In this document: one piece after another, positions 1 through 8,709 of the stretch
How the letters are laid out: the number at the start of each line of letters is the position of its first letter
Numbering within the stretch: the stretch's first letter is position 1
Assembly: GCA_902789245.1 (NCBI GenBank)
Contig: CADAND010000001.1
Span: 62,001-126,000 of the forward strand
Direction: 5' to 3'
Source of the DNA: an uncultured Bacteroidia bacterium
GTDB lineage: Bacteria; Bacteroidota; Bacteroidia; Bacteroidales; UBA932
DNA: 64,000 nucleotides
Made by a program: the position numbers and the translations under genes
The notes under the pieces: model-generated
What the model was told of the DNA's origin: nothing
Databases searched by the model: none
What the model saw: the letters and a program-made list of their open reading frames with translations, nothing else

Positions 1-269
1 CCGGCCTCGGTTATTCCTCCTGGAAGCCCGGATCGATCATGGACAAGCCGGTCGCCAACGGCTTCACGCTCAGCGAAGGCCTCCGGGTCGATATCCCCCT
101 CCGCCGGACGTTCAATTACCTGGCCAAGAGCCCTCGGGTGCAGGATATGGGCCTGCTGGTCAGACTCTATGCGGATGAGGTGCTCGTCTCCCGGACCAAG
201 ATCTTCGCGCCGACCATCAACCTGTCCGTCGGTCTGAACTTCGGTTTCCGGAAACTGTCCCGGATGTAA
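1..269 (+). CDS. C-terminal fragment of a probable outer-membrane beta-strand protein
   Basis: The reading frame is open from base 3, so the gene starts before the window; only about 88 residues are visible. The fragment has alternating hydrophobic and polar residues and ends with a strand-like stretch rich in Gly, Asn and Phe (around INLSVGLNFGF), followed by a short basic tail. That is compatible with the last strands of an outer-membrane beta-barrel or a related envelope protein, but no family can be named. It ends with TAA about 70 bases before the first M23 peptidase gene, which has its own -7 box, so it is probably a separate transcript. Confidence 0.45.
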   Translation, partial: GLGYSSWKPGSIMDKPVANGFTLSEGLRVDIPLRRTFNYLAKSPRVQDMGLLVRLYADEVLVSRTKIFAPTINLSVGLNFGFRKLSRM

Positions 270-323
270 TCCGCTGGGAATCCGGGTGCTTTAGATAAGT
301 GTGGATAATTTCCAAAAAATGAG

Positions 324-331
324 TATCTTTG
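324..331 (+). promoter_or_regulatory. -7 box TATCTTTG of the first M23 gene
   Basis: Exact match to the Bacteroidota consensus TAnnTTTG. Only 7 nt separate it from the ATG at 339, so the transcript would have almost no leader. No clear -33 TTTG was seen. Confidence 0.6.
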
Positions 332-338
332 CGGTTCC

Positions 339-1361
339 ATGTCAAAGTATGTACTCAATCCCGATACGCTGCTGTACGAGGAGCGGGAAGAACCCCGTTA
401 CCTCCGTCCCCTGCGTGCTGTGGTGGCTGCACTGGTCGCCGCGGGATTCGTATTGCTGTACTTCTGGCTCTACACGGCCGTCTTCCACTGGGACCCTCCC
501 CGCACCGCGATGCTCAAGCGCCGCGCAGCGGCCTGGGAGGCTCGCCTGGAGGTACTCTCCAACCGGCTGGACATCTATGATCGCGCCCTGACGGGTATCG
601 AGCAGCGGGACGACCAGGTATACCGGTCGATCTACGGCCTGGGAGAAATCCCGGACGCCGTGAAGAATTCCGGGCTGGGCGGCATCAACCGCTACGCAGA
701 GCTTGACCAGCTCGGCAAGAATTCCTCGCTGGGCTGGACGGTGCGACGGCTGGACCACATGACCAAACGCGCCTACATCCAGAGCAAGGCGCTGGATGAA
801 GTGGGCGACCTGGCCCGCACGGCGGGCGATATGATTGCCTGCGTGCCGAGTGTGCCGCCGGTGCTGCCCGATCCCAACATCGTCCACCTGTCGAGCAGTT
901 TCGGCTACCGGACGGATCCCGTGTACGGCGGGGGCGAACTGCACGGCGGCCAGGATATGGCCGGAGCCATCGGCACCCCGGTTTTTGCCACCGGCGACGG
1001 AAAGGTCATCCTGGCGGAGTTCAGCAGCAACGGCTACGGCAACCAGATCGTCATCGACCACGGCTATGGCTACCAGACGCGTTACGCGCATCTCAGCGTG
1101 ATCATCGTGTCCGTGGGAATGCAGGTGCACCGGGGCGACCAGATCGGCAACATCGGCTCGACCGGCAAGTCCACCGGCCCGCATCTCCACTACGAGGTGG
1201 TCTATCGCGAGAACCGGGTGAACCCGATGAACTTCATGGATTTCGACATGCCGCTGGACGAATACCGGGCGATGATCGGCACCCGCAAGAATGAATCGCC
1301 GGTCGGCAAGCGGACCAGCACGACGGAGCTGCTCCGGCGCAGCAAACAGGGCAATGGCTAA
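339..1361 (+). CDS. M23 family metallopeptidase (LytM type), membrane-anchored
   Basis: Predicted peptidoglycan endopeptidase, or a regulator of one, of 340 residues. A short cytoplasmic N-terminus rich in Glu and Arg is followed by one membrane segment at about 28-48, a helical region, then the LytM domain from about 180. The zinc ligands of the family are all present: His202 and Asp206 in HGGQD, and His282 and His284 in HLHYE, so the domain should be catalytically competent. The N-terminal signal anchor puts the domain in the periplasm. The gene overlaps the next M23 gene by 8 bases (ATGGCTAA), which indicates translational coupling of two related enzymes. ATG 339 follows a -7 box directly. 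Confidence 0.88.
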   Translation: MSKYVLNPDTLLYEEREEPRYLRPLRAVVAALVAAGFVLLYFWLYTAVFHWDPPRTAMLKRRAAAWEARLEVLSNRLDIYDRALTGIEQRDDQVYRSIYGLGEIPDAVKNSGLGGINRYAELDQLGKNSSLGWTVRRLDHMTKRAYIQSKALDEVGDLARTAGDMIACVPSVPPVLPDPNIVHLSSSFGYRTDPVYGGGELHGGQDMAGAIGTPVFATGDGKVILAEFSSNGYGNQIVIDHGYGYQTRYAHLSVIIVSVGMQVHRGDQIGNIGSTGKSTGPHLHYEVVYRENRVNPMNFMDFDMPLDEYRAMIGTRKNESPVGKRTSTTELLRRSKQGNG

Positions 1362-2313
1362 ACGCAGGCTGTTCATATTCGATACCGAGAATTTCCACTT
1401 CGGGCAGGTGCCGCGCCAGATCGGGCGGACCCTGACCACGCTTGTGGTCTACATGTTCCTGACCCTCACCCTGGCGGTGCTGGTCTATCTGGCCATCTCG
1501 CTGGTGTCCCGGACGGATACCGAGCGGCGCCTGCGCCGCGAAATCCGGATGTACGAACGGCTCTACTCCGACCTCGAGAAGCGGGAGGAACTGCTGGGCG
1601 ACGCCATCGCGAACCTCCAGCACAAGGACAATGACATTTATTCGCTGGTGTTCCATTCTCCCGGTGCGCCGATGCTGGATCCGCTGGACCGCTCCAACAC
1701 GACCAGCGCCGCCGACACCATCCCCGAATCCCGGCTGACCACCTACACCGGCAGCAAGGCGGCAGCGCTGATGAAGCAGAGCAGGATCGTCGACGCCACC
1801 TTCGAGCGCATTTTCCGTGCGCTCTCCGATACCGCGCTGGTGCTCCCTCCGATGAGCCTCCCGATCGCGGACATCACCTACCCGCAGGTGGGAGCGTCCG
1901 CGGGCCGCAAGATGAATCCTTTCTACAAGGCTTACGTGTACCACGAGGGGCTCGACCTCATCGTCACGCGCGGCACGCCCGTGCTCGCCGCGGCGGACGG
2001 GACGGTGACCTCGGCCGTGGTGTCCCGGAAGGGACAGGGCCGGACGGTGCGCATCGCCCATGCGGGCGGCTACGAGACCGTCTATGCGCATCTGGAGAGT
2101 ATCAATGTCTATGTCGGGCAGCCGGTGCGCGCCGGCGACAAGATCGGCACGGTGGGCATGTCCGGCCAGGCCTTCGCCCCGCATCTGCACTATGAGGTGC
2201 GCCGGGACGGGCTCGCGAAGGACCCGGTGGGCTTCTTCTTCGCCTCCGTCAGTCCGACGGAATATGTGAACATGCTCTACATGTCTATAAGTACTTCGCA
2301 ATCAATGGATTAA
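1354..2313 (+). CDS. Second M23 family metallopeptidase (LytM type)
   Basis: Predicted 319-residue periplasmic peptidoglycan endopeptidase. It has a basic N-terminus, a membrane segment at about 28-50, a coiled-coil-like stretch (about 55-90), and a C-terminal LytM domain with all metal ligands: His197 and Asp201 in HEGLD, His277 and His279 in HLHYE. I chose ATG 1354 because it overlaps the upstream stop by 8 bases and gives a basic start followed by the membrane anchor; an upstream in-frame ATG at 1291 would lie well inside the previous gene. The pair looks like an old tandem duplication, and the two products may act on the same septal or lateral wall substrate (inference). Confidence 0.87.
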   Translation: MAKRRLFIFDTENFHFGQVPRQIGRTLTTLVVYMFLTLTLAVLVYLAISLVSRTDTERRLRREIRMYERLYSDLEKREELLGDAIANLQHKDNDIYSLVFHSPGAPMLDPLDRSNTTSAADTIPESRLTTYTGSKAAALMKQSRIVDATFERIFRALSDTALVLPPMSLPIADITYPQVGASAGRKMNPFYKAYVYHEGLDLIVTRGTPVLAAADGTVTSAVVSRKGQGRTVRIAHAGGYETVYAHLESINVYVGQPVRAGDKIGTVGMSGQAFAPHLHYEVRRDGLAKDPVGFFFASVSPTEYVNMLYMSISTSQSMD

Positions 2314-2317
2314 TTAT

Positions 2318-2638
2318 ATGGAGAAACTGTATTACTCGATCGGTGAAGTGGCCGGGATCCTGGGCGAATCCGTATCCCTGGTCCGGTTCTGGTCCAACTC
2401 TTTCCCGAAATTCATCAAGCCCAAGCGCAACGCCAAGGGCAACCGTCAGTTCACTGTCGCCGACGTGGAGACGTTCAAGCAGATCCACCATCTGGTCAAG
2501 GACAAAGGCCTGACCCTGGAAGGCACCGCACTCCAGCTGGCAGGCGACCGGGCCCCCGTGGACAGGAGCGTCAAAGCCCTTGAATCCCTGAAGGAAATCC
2601 GCGCCCAACTTGTGGAGATTAAGAAAAATATTTCCTAA
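2318..2638 (+). CDS. MerR family transcriptional regulator, short form
   Basis: 106-residue protein with a winged helix-turn-helix of MerR type in residues 3-72 (YYSIGEVAGILG, then a VRFW helix and a wing near KRNAKGNRQF). A short helical tail follows where longer MerR proteins carry the dimer helix and effector domain; no metal-binding cysteines are present. The gene starts 4 bases after the M23 gene and is probably in the same transcript. Short MerR proteins next to M23 peptidases occur in Bacteroidota, but the target is unknown. Confidence 0.8.
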   Translation: MEKLYYSIGEVAGILGESVSLVRFWSNSFPKFIKPKRNAKGNRQFTVADVETFKQIHHLVKDKGLTLEGTALQLAGDRAPVDRSVKALESLKEIRAQLVEIKKNIS

Positions 2639-2643
2639 CTTTG
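2636..2643 (+). promoter_or_regulatory. -7 box TAACTTTG before the zinc-ribbon gene
   Basis: Exact TAnnTTTG match that overlaps the TAA stop of the MerR gene. A TTG lies at 2610-2612 (23 bp upstream), a little further than usual. It leaves a leader of about 40 nt before ATG 2687. Confidence 0.55.
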
Positions 2644-2686
2644 CAGTTTGTAATATTACGAAGTAATAAACATCTAGAAAGCATAT

Positions 2687-3520
2687 ATGGCTACCACCAA
2701 GAAAACAACGAAAGTGCCGACTCCGATTGACGAGCGGGAGACTTTTGTCTCGCTGCGGAAAAACTTTGCGGAGACTGAGCAGAGCACGCAGGAGAAACTC
2801 AAAGTCCTTTACGAACTGCAGGAGGCCGACGTCGCCATCGACGAGCTGGTCCACCTGCGCGGTGAGCTGCCCGCAGAGGTCGCGATCCTCGAAGAGGAGC
2901 TGGCCGGCCTGCGCGCCAAGTCCGAAAAGATCGGACAGATGATCGAAGGCTACAACGCCACCATCGACAACGCCAACAAGCAGATCGTCGAACTGGACGC
3001 CGAGATTGAGAAATACCGCAGCCAGCTGGAGAACATCTCCAACAGCCGCGAGTTCGATTCCATCAACAAGGAACTGGAGAACCAGGGCCTGCTCCGCGCC
3101 ATTGCGGAGAAGAACATTACCGATGCCCGCGCCGCCATCGAAGAGCGCAAGCTCGACCGCGAGCGCATCGCCGACCGCATCCTCATCCGCGAGGAGGACC
3201 TCAAGGCCAAGCAGGAAGAGCTGGCCACGATCGTGGAGTCCACCGCCAAGGAGGAGAAGGTGCTCCAGGCCAAGCGCAGCGCCTGCGCCGCCAAGATCGA
3301 CGAGCGCACCCTGAGCGCCTACGAGCGTATCCGCGGCAACGCGCACAACCACCTCGCCGTGGTGACGCTGTTCCCGAAGAATAACGATGGCACGTACGGT
3401 GACGCCTGTGGCGGTTGCTTCCACACCATCACCCCGCAGCGCATCCTCGACATCGCTTCCGGCAAGAAGCTCGTCATCTGCGAGCACTGCGGACGCATCA
3501 TCGTGAATCCTGAGATCTAG
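2687..3520 (+). CDS. Zinc-ribbon coiled-coil protein (C4-type, zf-RING_7/CT398-like)
   Basis: 277-residue protein. Most of it (about 20-210) is a long heptad-rich, Glu/Lys/Arg-rich antiparallel coiled coil. The C-terminus is a four-cysteine zinc ribbon: Cys241 and Cys244 in CGGC, Cys265 and Cys268 in CEHC. This architecture matches the conserved C4-type zinc-ribbon family found throughout Bacteroidota and Chlamydiae, whose role is still poorly defined (flagellar or secretion links in some species, nucleic-acid binding proposed). No signal peptide, so cytoplasmic. It sits 3 bases before dnaB and is likely co-transcribed with it. Confidence 0.82.
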   Translation: MATTKKTTKVPTPIDERETFVSLRKNFAETEQSTQEKLKVLYELQEADVAIDELVHLRGELPAEVAILEEELAGLRAKSEKIGQMIEGYNATIDNANKQIVELDAEIEKYRSQLENISNSREFDSINKELENQGLLRAIAEKNITDARAAIEERKLDRERIADRILIREEDLKAKQEELATIVESTAKEEKVLQAKRSACAAKIDERTLSAYERIRGNAHNHLAVVTLFPKNNDGTYGDACGGCFHTITPQRILDIASGKKLVICEHCGRIIVNPEI

Positions 3521-3523
3521 CGA

Positions 3524-4996
3524 ATGGCTGCACAACGGCCCGGCACTCCCCGTAAGAAAGACCAGACGGTCAACCTCGAGACGCTCGGCATGGAGATCGG
3601 CAACAAGCCGCCCCAGGCCCCCGATGTAGAGGAGGCCGTCCTGGGCGCGATGCTGCTGGAGCCGTCCTGTGTGGACCTCGCGATGGAGGAACTCACCCCC
3701 TCCTGCTTCTATGACCCCAAGCACCGGATGATCTTCGAGGCGATGTCCCGTCTCGTGACGGACCACACCTCGGTCGATATCATCACGGTGAGCAGCGAGC
3801 TCAAGGCCCAGGGCAACCTGGAGGCCGTGGGCGGCACCGTCGTGCTGGCGAACCTCTCCGAGAAGGTGGGTTCCGCCGCGCACATCGAGTACTATGTCAA
3901 GATCCTCAAGCAGAAGACGATCCAGCGCGACCTGATCTCCGCCTCGTACGACATCCTGCGGGATTCGTTCGACGACTCGATCAAGGTGGACGACCTGATC
4001 GACAAGGCGCAGAGCAAGGTCTACGACGCCATCCAGAGCAATGTCCGCCGTGAAGTGCAGGACATCGGCAGCCTGATCAACATCGCGATGTCGGACATCC
4101 AGGAGATGCAGGGCAATACCGGCCTGAACGGCGTGCCCAGCGGCTTCTACAGCATCGACCGCATCACGATGGGCTGGCAGAAGTCCGATCTGATCATCCT
4201 GGCGGCCCGCCCTTCCGTGGGTAAGACGGCGTTCTCGCTCAATCTGGCGCGCAACGCTGCGGTGGACCACCACATGGCCGTCGCCTTCTTCTCGCTGGAA
4301 ATGTCCGCCATCCAGCTGGTCAAGCGTCTGATCACGTCCGAGTCCGGCCTGTCGGCCGACAAGATCAAGGGCGGCGCCAAGCTGGAGGACTACGAGTGGG
4401 AGCAGTTGGAATACAAGCTTAAGGCGCTGTCCAAGGCGCCGCTCTATATCGACGACACGCCGGGTCTCCCGCTGATGGAGTTCCGCACCAAGGCCAAGAA
4501 CCTGGTCAAGAACAAAGGCGTACGACTCATCATCGTGGACTACCTGCAGCTGATGCAGGGTCCCGCGGAGCTGAAGGGCCTGCGCGAGCAGGAGGTGGCA
4601 GCCGTCTCCCGTACGCTCAAGGCCACGGCCAAGGAGCTGGACGTGCCGATCATCGCCCTGTCCCAGCTCTCCCGCCAGGCCGTGCAGCGGCAGGGAAGCG
4701 GCGGCAAGCCGCAGCTGTCCGACCTGCGCGAGTCCGGCTCCATCGAGCAGGATGCCGATATGGTGATCTTTATCCATCGCCCGGATTTCGTGGGCCTCAG
4801 CGAGAATCCCGAAGACAAAGAGAAAACGCAGATCATCATCGCCAAGCACCGCAACGGCGAGACCTGCGATATCGATATGCTCTTCAAGAGCGAGCAGATC
4901 CGCTTCGTCGAACTCGACGATTCGCTGGATATGCGGGCGGGCTCGATGACCATCGACTCCGCCATGAATACGATGGTAAACAATGAGTTCCAGTAG
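3524..4996 (+). CDS. dnaB: Replicative DNA helicase DnaB
   Basis: 490-residue hexameric replicative helicase that unwinds DNA at the fork and recruits primase. The N-terminal all-helical domain (about 25-130) is followed by the RecA-like ATPase domain with Walker A at about 227-236 (ARPSVGKTAF), Walker B around IIVDYLQLM, and the conserved segment SDLRESGSIEQDAD with the arginine-finger region. Length is normal for the family. No intein is present. It overlaps rseC by 14 bases, so the rnf operon may begin transcriptionally at or before this gene. Confidence 0.97.
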   Translation: MAAQRPGTPRKKDQTVNLETLGMEIGNKPPQAPDVEEAVLGAMLLEPSCVDLAMEELTPSCFYDPKHRMIFEAMSRLVTDHTSVDIITVSSELKAQGNLEAVGGTVVLANLSEKVGSAAHIEYYVKILKQKTIQRDLISASYDILRDSFDDSIKVDDLIDKAQSKVYDAIQSNVRREVQDIGSLINIAMSDIQEMQGNTGLNGVPSGFYSIDRITMGWQKSDLIILAARPSVGKTAFSLNLARNAAVDHHMAVAFFSLEMSAIQLVKRLITSESGLSADKIKGGAKLEDYEWEQLEYKLKALSKAPLYIDDTPGLPLMEFRTKAKNLVKNKGVRLIIVDYLQLMQGPAELKGLREQEVAAVSRTLKATAKELDVPIIALSQLSRQAVQRQGSGGKPQLSDLRESGSIEQDADMVIFIHRPDFVGLSENPEDKEKTQIIIAKHRNGETCDIDMLFKSEQIRFVELDDSLDMRAGSMTIDSAMNTMVNNEFQ

Positions 4997-5402
4997 CGAA
5001 ATATCCCATCGCGGCCGTATCGTCGCGATCACGCCGGAAGTCACGACCGTGGAAATCGTGTCCGAGTCGGCCTGCGCCGCCTGCCACGCCAAGGGGCTTT
5101 GCAGCCTGGGCGACAGCCAGGCCAAGCTGGTTGAACTCCCGACCCGGGGTTGGGACAACTACAGCGTGGGCCAGGAAGTGAACGTGGTTCTGCGGGCCTC
5201 GATGGGCCACAAGGCCGTCTGGCTTGCCTACGTGATCCCCCTGCTGATCATGGTCGCCGCCTTGCTGGGCGCGCTCGCCGCCGGCGGTTCCGAACTGCTC
5301 GCCGGCTTGCTCGCCATCGGCGCCATCGCCCTCTATTACCTGGTGATCTGGCTGCTCCGCGGCCGGCTCCGGAATGAATATATATTCAACATTCAAGCAT
5401 AA
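4983..5402 (+). CDS. rseC: RseC/MucC family protein (SoxR-reducing system)
   Basis: 139-residue membrane protein of the RseC/MucC family. Residues 1-70 form a cytoplasmic domain with the cysteine motif Cys31-x2-Cys34-x5-Cys40, likely a redox or Fe-S site. Two membrane helices follow at about 80-100 and 105-125, and the C-terminus is basic. In many bacteria RseC is encoded with the Rnf complex and the two together keep SoxR reduced; here it is the first gene before rnfB and overlaps it by 1 base. Its 14-base overlap with dnaB is unusual but the frame and motifs are clear. Confidence 0.88.
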   Translation: MSSSSEISHRGRIVAITPEVTTVEIVSESACAACHAKGLCSLGDSQAKLVELPTRGWDNYSVGQEVNVVLRASMGHKAVWLAYVIPLLIMVAALLGALAAGGSELLAGLLAIGAIALYYLVIWLLRGRLRNEYIFNIQA

Positions 5403-6325
5403 TGACACAAACTTTTATCTGGACCGTCGCCATCCTGACCGTCCTGGGTCTTCTGCTTGCGCTCATCCTGTTCTGGGTGGCGCGCAAGTTCAAGGTCGAG
5501 GAGGATCCCCGGATTGACGAAGTGGAGAAGGTGATGCCCGGCGCCAACTGTGGCGGCTGCGGCTTCGCCGGATGCCGCGCTTTCGCCGATGCGGCGGTCA
5601 AAGCACCTAACCTGGACAACCAGTACTGCCCTGTGGGCGGTGACGAGGTGATGCAGAAGGTGGCTTCCATCCTCGGCTTCACGGTGGCCGCCAAGGCCCC
5701 GCAGGTGGCCGTGGTCCGCTGTAACGGCACTTGCGAGGCGCGTCCGCGCACGAACGAGTACGACGGCGCGAAGTCCTGCCGGGTCAAGGCCGCGCTCTAC
5801 AGCGGCGACACCGGCTGCGCCTTCGGCTGCCTGGGCTGCGGCGACTGCGTGGCCGCCTGCCAGTTCGGCGCCCTGTCGATGGATCCCGCCACGGGTCTTC
5901 CCGTCGTGGACGAAGACAAGTGCACCGCCTGCGGCGCCTGCACCAAAGCCTGTCCCAAGCACATCATCGAACTTCGCCTCAAGGGTCCGCGCGGCATGCG
6001 CGAATTCGTGTCCTGTATGAACAAGGACAAAGGCCCCGCGGCCAAGAAGGCCTGCGCCAACGCCTGCATCGGCTGTGGCCTGTGCGCCAAGACCTGTACG
6101 CACGATGCCATCACGGTGACGGACAACGTGGCCTACATTGATTTCAACAAGTGCAAGCTTTGCCGCGAGTGCGAAGCGGTCTGCCCGACCGGCGCCATCC
6201 ACGGGGTGAATTTCCCGAAGGAGCTGGACAAGGAGGCCGTCAAGAAGCGCATCGCCGACCGCAAGGCGAAAGCCGCCGAGGCCGCCAAGGCCGCGGAAGA
6301 AAAGAAGGAGGTCGCCAATGGGTAA
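5402..6325 (+). CDS. rnfB: Rnf complex subunit B, Fe-S protein
   Basis: 307-residue electron-transfer subunit of the ion-translocating ferredoxin:NAD oxidoreductase. An N-terminal membrane helix (about 6-27) is followed by the RnfB four-cysteine motif (CGGCGFAGC) and then several ferredoxin-type clusters (CGDCVAAC, CTACGACTKAC, CIGCGLCAKTC, CKLCRECEAVC), which pass electrons from reduced ferredoxin. The Ala/Lys/Glu-rich C-terminus is low complexity. It overlaps rnfC by 8 bases (ATGGGTAA). Length is in the range of the longer anaerobe-type RnfB. Confidence 0.95.
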   Translation: MTQTFIWTVAILTVLGLLLALILFWVARKFKVEEDPRIDEVEKVMPGANCGGCGFAGCRAFADAAVKAPNLDNQYCPVGGDEVMQKVASILGFTVAAKAPQVAVVRCNGTCEARPRTNEYDGAKSCRVKAALYSGDTGCAFGCLGCGDCVAACQFGALSMDPATGLPVVDEDKCTACGACTKACPKHIIELRLKGPRGMREFVSCMNKDKGPAAKKACANACIGCGLCAKTCTHDAITVTDNVAYIDFNKCKLCRECEAVCPTGAIHGVNFPKELDKEAVKKRIADRKAKAAEAAKAAEEKKEVANG

Positions 6326-7712
6326 ACTGACATTCTCGATGGGTGGTGTCCACCCCCACGACAGCAAATTCTCCCGCGAATGCGCCATCGAGGAGCTCCC
6401 GCTCCCGCAGACGGTGTACGTCTCGATGGCCCAGCACCTGGGCGCCCCGGCCAAGCCGCTGGTCGCTCCCGGCGACAAGGTGGTCGTCGGCCAGGTGATT
6501 GCGGAGCCGGGCGGCTTCATCTCCGCCTTCGTCCATTCTCCGGTCTCGGGTACGGTCAAGGCCGTGGCCCCGCGCAAGGACCTCGCCGGCAACTCCGTCA
6601 TGCATGTGGAGATTGCCGTCGAAGGTGACGAGTGGGACCCTGCGATCGACCGCAGCCCGGAGCTCGTGACCGCCATCCCCGACGACAAGGCGGCCATCCT
6701 TGACAAGATCAAGGCGGCCGGCGTCGTGGGCCTGGGCGGTGCGACCTTCCCGACCCACGTCAAGCTGTGCCCGCCTCCCGGCAAGGTGGCGGAGTGCCTG
6801 ATCCTCAACGGCGCCGAGTGCGAGCCGTTCCTGACGAGCGACTTCCGCATCATGGTCGAGCGCCCGAAGGAGATCGTGGTCGGCGCCGCCCTCATGCAGA
6901 AGGTGCTGGGCGGCTGTCCGTGTGTGATCGGTATCGAAGAGAACAAGCCCGAGGCCATCGCCTCGATGCGTGCCGCCGTGGCTGAGCTCGGCTATCCCAA
7001 TATGCAGGTGCAGGTACTCAGGAAGCGCTATCCGCAGGGCGGCGAGAAGCAGCTCATCGACGCGGTGATGCGCCGCCAGGTGAAGTCCGGCGGCCTGCCG
7101 ATCGACGTGGGTGCCGTGGTGCAGAACGTTGCCACCTCGCTGGCCGTCTATGAGGCGGTCCAGAAGAATAAGCCTTTGATTACCAATGTGCTGACGATTA
7201 CCGGCGACCAGCTCCCCGTCTCGCGGCAGCACAACTATCTTTTCCGTATCGGCATCCCGCTCTCCTATATCGTGGAGCAGGCGGGCGGCATCCCTGACAG
7301 CGCGGCCAAGCTGATCAGCGGCGGCCCGATGATGGGCAAGGCGATCAGCAACCTGGACGCCACCACCGTCAAGGGTTCGTCCTCCGTGCTGTTCCTCAGC
7401 GAAGCGGCCACCCGGCGCCAGCCGGAGACGAAATGCATCCGCTGCGGCAAGTGCGCGGACGCCTGCCCGATGGGCCTGGAACCGTTCCTGCTCAACCGGC
7501 TCTACAAGGCCGGCGACCTCGACGCGCTGGAGCAGAACGCCGCCCAGGATTGTATTGAATGCGGCTGCTGTCTGTACAGCTGCCCGGCCCACATCTCCCT
7601 GCTGGACTATATCCGTCAGGCGAAGGGCCAGGTGATGGGTGTCATCCGCGCCCGCGCTGCCGCTGCGAAGGCCGCCGCCGAAGCAGCCAAGGCCGCTGCC
7701 GAAGCCAAATAG
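6318..7712 (+). CDS. rnfC: Rnf complex subunit C, NADH-binding Fe-S protein
   Basis: 464-residue peripheral subunit that exchanges electrons with NAD(H). The N-terminal barrel-sandwich domain (about 1-120) precedes a Nuo51-like nucleotide/FMN domain (GVVGLGGATFP, GGPMMGK), a SLBB-like part, and a C-terminal two-cluster ferredoxin domain (CIRCGKCADAC at about 375, then CIECGCCLYSC). The last 25 residues are an Ala/Lys repeat tail, a usual feature of RnfC. All cluster cysteines are present. Encoded between rnfB and rnfD in standard order. Confidence 0.95.
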   Translation: MGKLTFSMGGVHPHDSKFSRECAIEELPLPQTVYVSMAQHLGAPAKPLVAPGDKVVVGQVIAEPGGFISAFVHSPVSGTVKAVAPRKDLAGNSVMHVEIAVEGDEWDPAIDRSPELVTAIPDDKAAILDKIKAAGVVGLGGATFPTHVKLCPPPGKVAECLILNGAECEPFLTSDFRIMVERPKEIVVGAALMQKVLGGCPCVIGIEENKPEAIASMRAAVAELGYPNMQVQVLRKRYPQGGEKQLIDAVMRRQVKSGGLPIDVGAVVQNVATSLAVYEAVQKNKPLITNVLTITGDQLPVSRQHNYLFRIGIPLSYIVEQAGGIPDSAAKLISGGPMMGKAISNLDATTVKGSSSVLFLSEAATRRQPETKCIRCGKCADACPMGLEPFLLNRLYKAGDLDALEQNAAQDCIECGCCLYSCPAHISLLDYIRQAKGQVMGVIRARAAAAKAAAEAAKAAAEAK

Positions 7713-7721
7713 TAATTGCGT

Positions 7722-8708
7722 ATGGACAAGAAATATATCGTTTCTCCGAATCCGCACATCCACGCGAACGTCTCCACGACCTCCATCATGCGGGACGTGA
7801 TCATCGCGCTGTGCCCTGCGATTGTGGTATCCGTCCTCGCGTACGGTTGGGCCGAGCTGCTCGTCCTGGCCGTGAGCGTGCTCTCCTGCGTGCTGCTGGA
7901 GTGGGCGGTGACCCGGTGGATGATGAAGCGTCCCTCGACGGTCGGCGACCTGTCCGCCGTCGTCACGGGTCTGCTTCTTGCCATGAACCTGCCGTCCGCG
8001 ATTCCCCTGTGGATCGTGTTCATCGGCGCGTTCGTGGCCATCTGCGTGGCCAAGCTGCCTTTCGGCGGCATCGGCCAGAACGTTTTCAACCCGGCCATCA
8101 CCGGCCGCGTCTTCCTGCTGGTGTCCTTCCCGGCCCAGATGACCAACTGGAATCCGACCCCGGGCTTTGTCTCCCTGCCGGACGCCATTTCCGGCGCCAC
8201 GCCGCTGAGCGCCCTCAAGGAAGCGCTCAAGTCCGGCTCCACCATTCCCCAGTTCATGGAGACGAACGGCTACGACCTGGCCTCTTTCCTCTGGGATGCG
8301 GGCGCTTCCGCGGGTGAGATCTCTGCCGGCGCGCTGCTGCTCGGCTTCGTGTACCTGCTGGTCCGCCGCGTGGTCAAGCCCTGGATTCCGATCGCCGTGC
8401 TCGGCACGATGGCGATCATCTCCGCGATTTTCCACGGCGTCAATCCGGAGGTGTACACCGGCGTGCAGTTCAACCTGCTGACCGGCGGCGCCATGCTGGG
8501 CGCCCTGTTCATGGCCACGGACTACGTGACCTCTCCGATGAGCACCCTGGGCGGTGTCATCTACGGCGTCGGCATCGGCGCGATCGCGATGATGATCCGT
8601 TACTTCGGATCCTATCCGGAGGGCATGTCGTTCGCCATCCTGCTGATGAACTGCTGCGTGCCGCTGCTGAACATGTGGTTCCACCAAAAGAAATACGGGA
8701 GGGCGTAA
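7722..8708 (+). CDS. rnfD: Rnf complex subunit D
   Basis: Membrane subunit of 328 residues with about 9-10 helices, forming the ion channel region together with RnfA and RnfE. The covalent FMN site motif SGAT is present with Thr160 as the attachment residue. I chose ATG 7722; a TTG two codons earlier is in frame but less likely. It follows rnfC after 9 bases and ends 1 base before rnfG. Related to NqrB of the sodium-pumping NADH:quinone reductase. Confidence 0.94.
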   Translation: MDKKYIVSPNPHIHANVSTTSIMRDVIIALCPAIVVSVLAYGWAELLVLAVSVLSCVLLEWAVTRWMMKRPSTVGDLSAVVTGLLLAMNLPSAIPLWIVFIGAFVAICVAKLPFGGIGQNVFNPAITGRVFLLVSFPAQMTNWNPTPGFVSLPDAISGATPLSALKEALKSGSTIPQFMETNGYDLASFLWDAGASAGEISAGALLLGFVYLLVRRVVKPWIPIAVLGTMAIISAIFHGVNPEVYTGVQFNLLTGGAMLGALFMATDYVTSPMSTLGGVIYGVGIGAIAMMIRYFGSYPEGMSFAILLMNCCVPLLNMWFHQKKYGRA

Positions 8709-8709
8709 G

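Noticed and set aside
2285..5158. Long open frame (957 codons) on the minus strand opposite MerR, zinc-ribbon and dnaB genes
   Set aside because: It is the antisense of well-recognised genes; the product is a low-complexity Arg/His/Leu-rich sequence with no family features. Long antisense frames are expected in GC-rich coding DNA.
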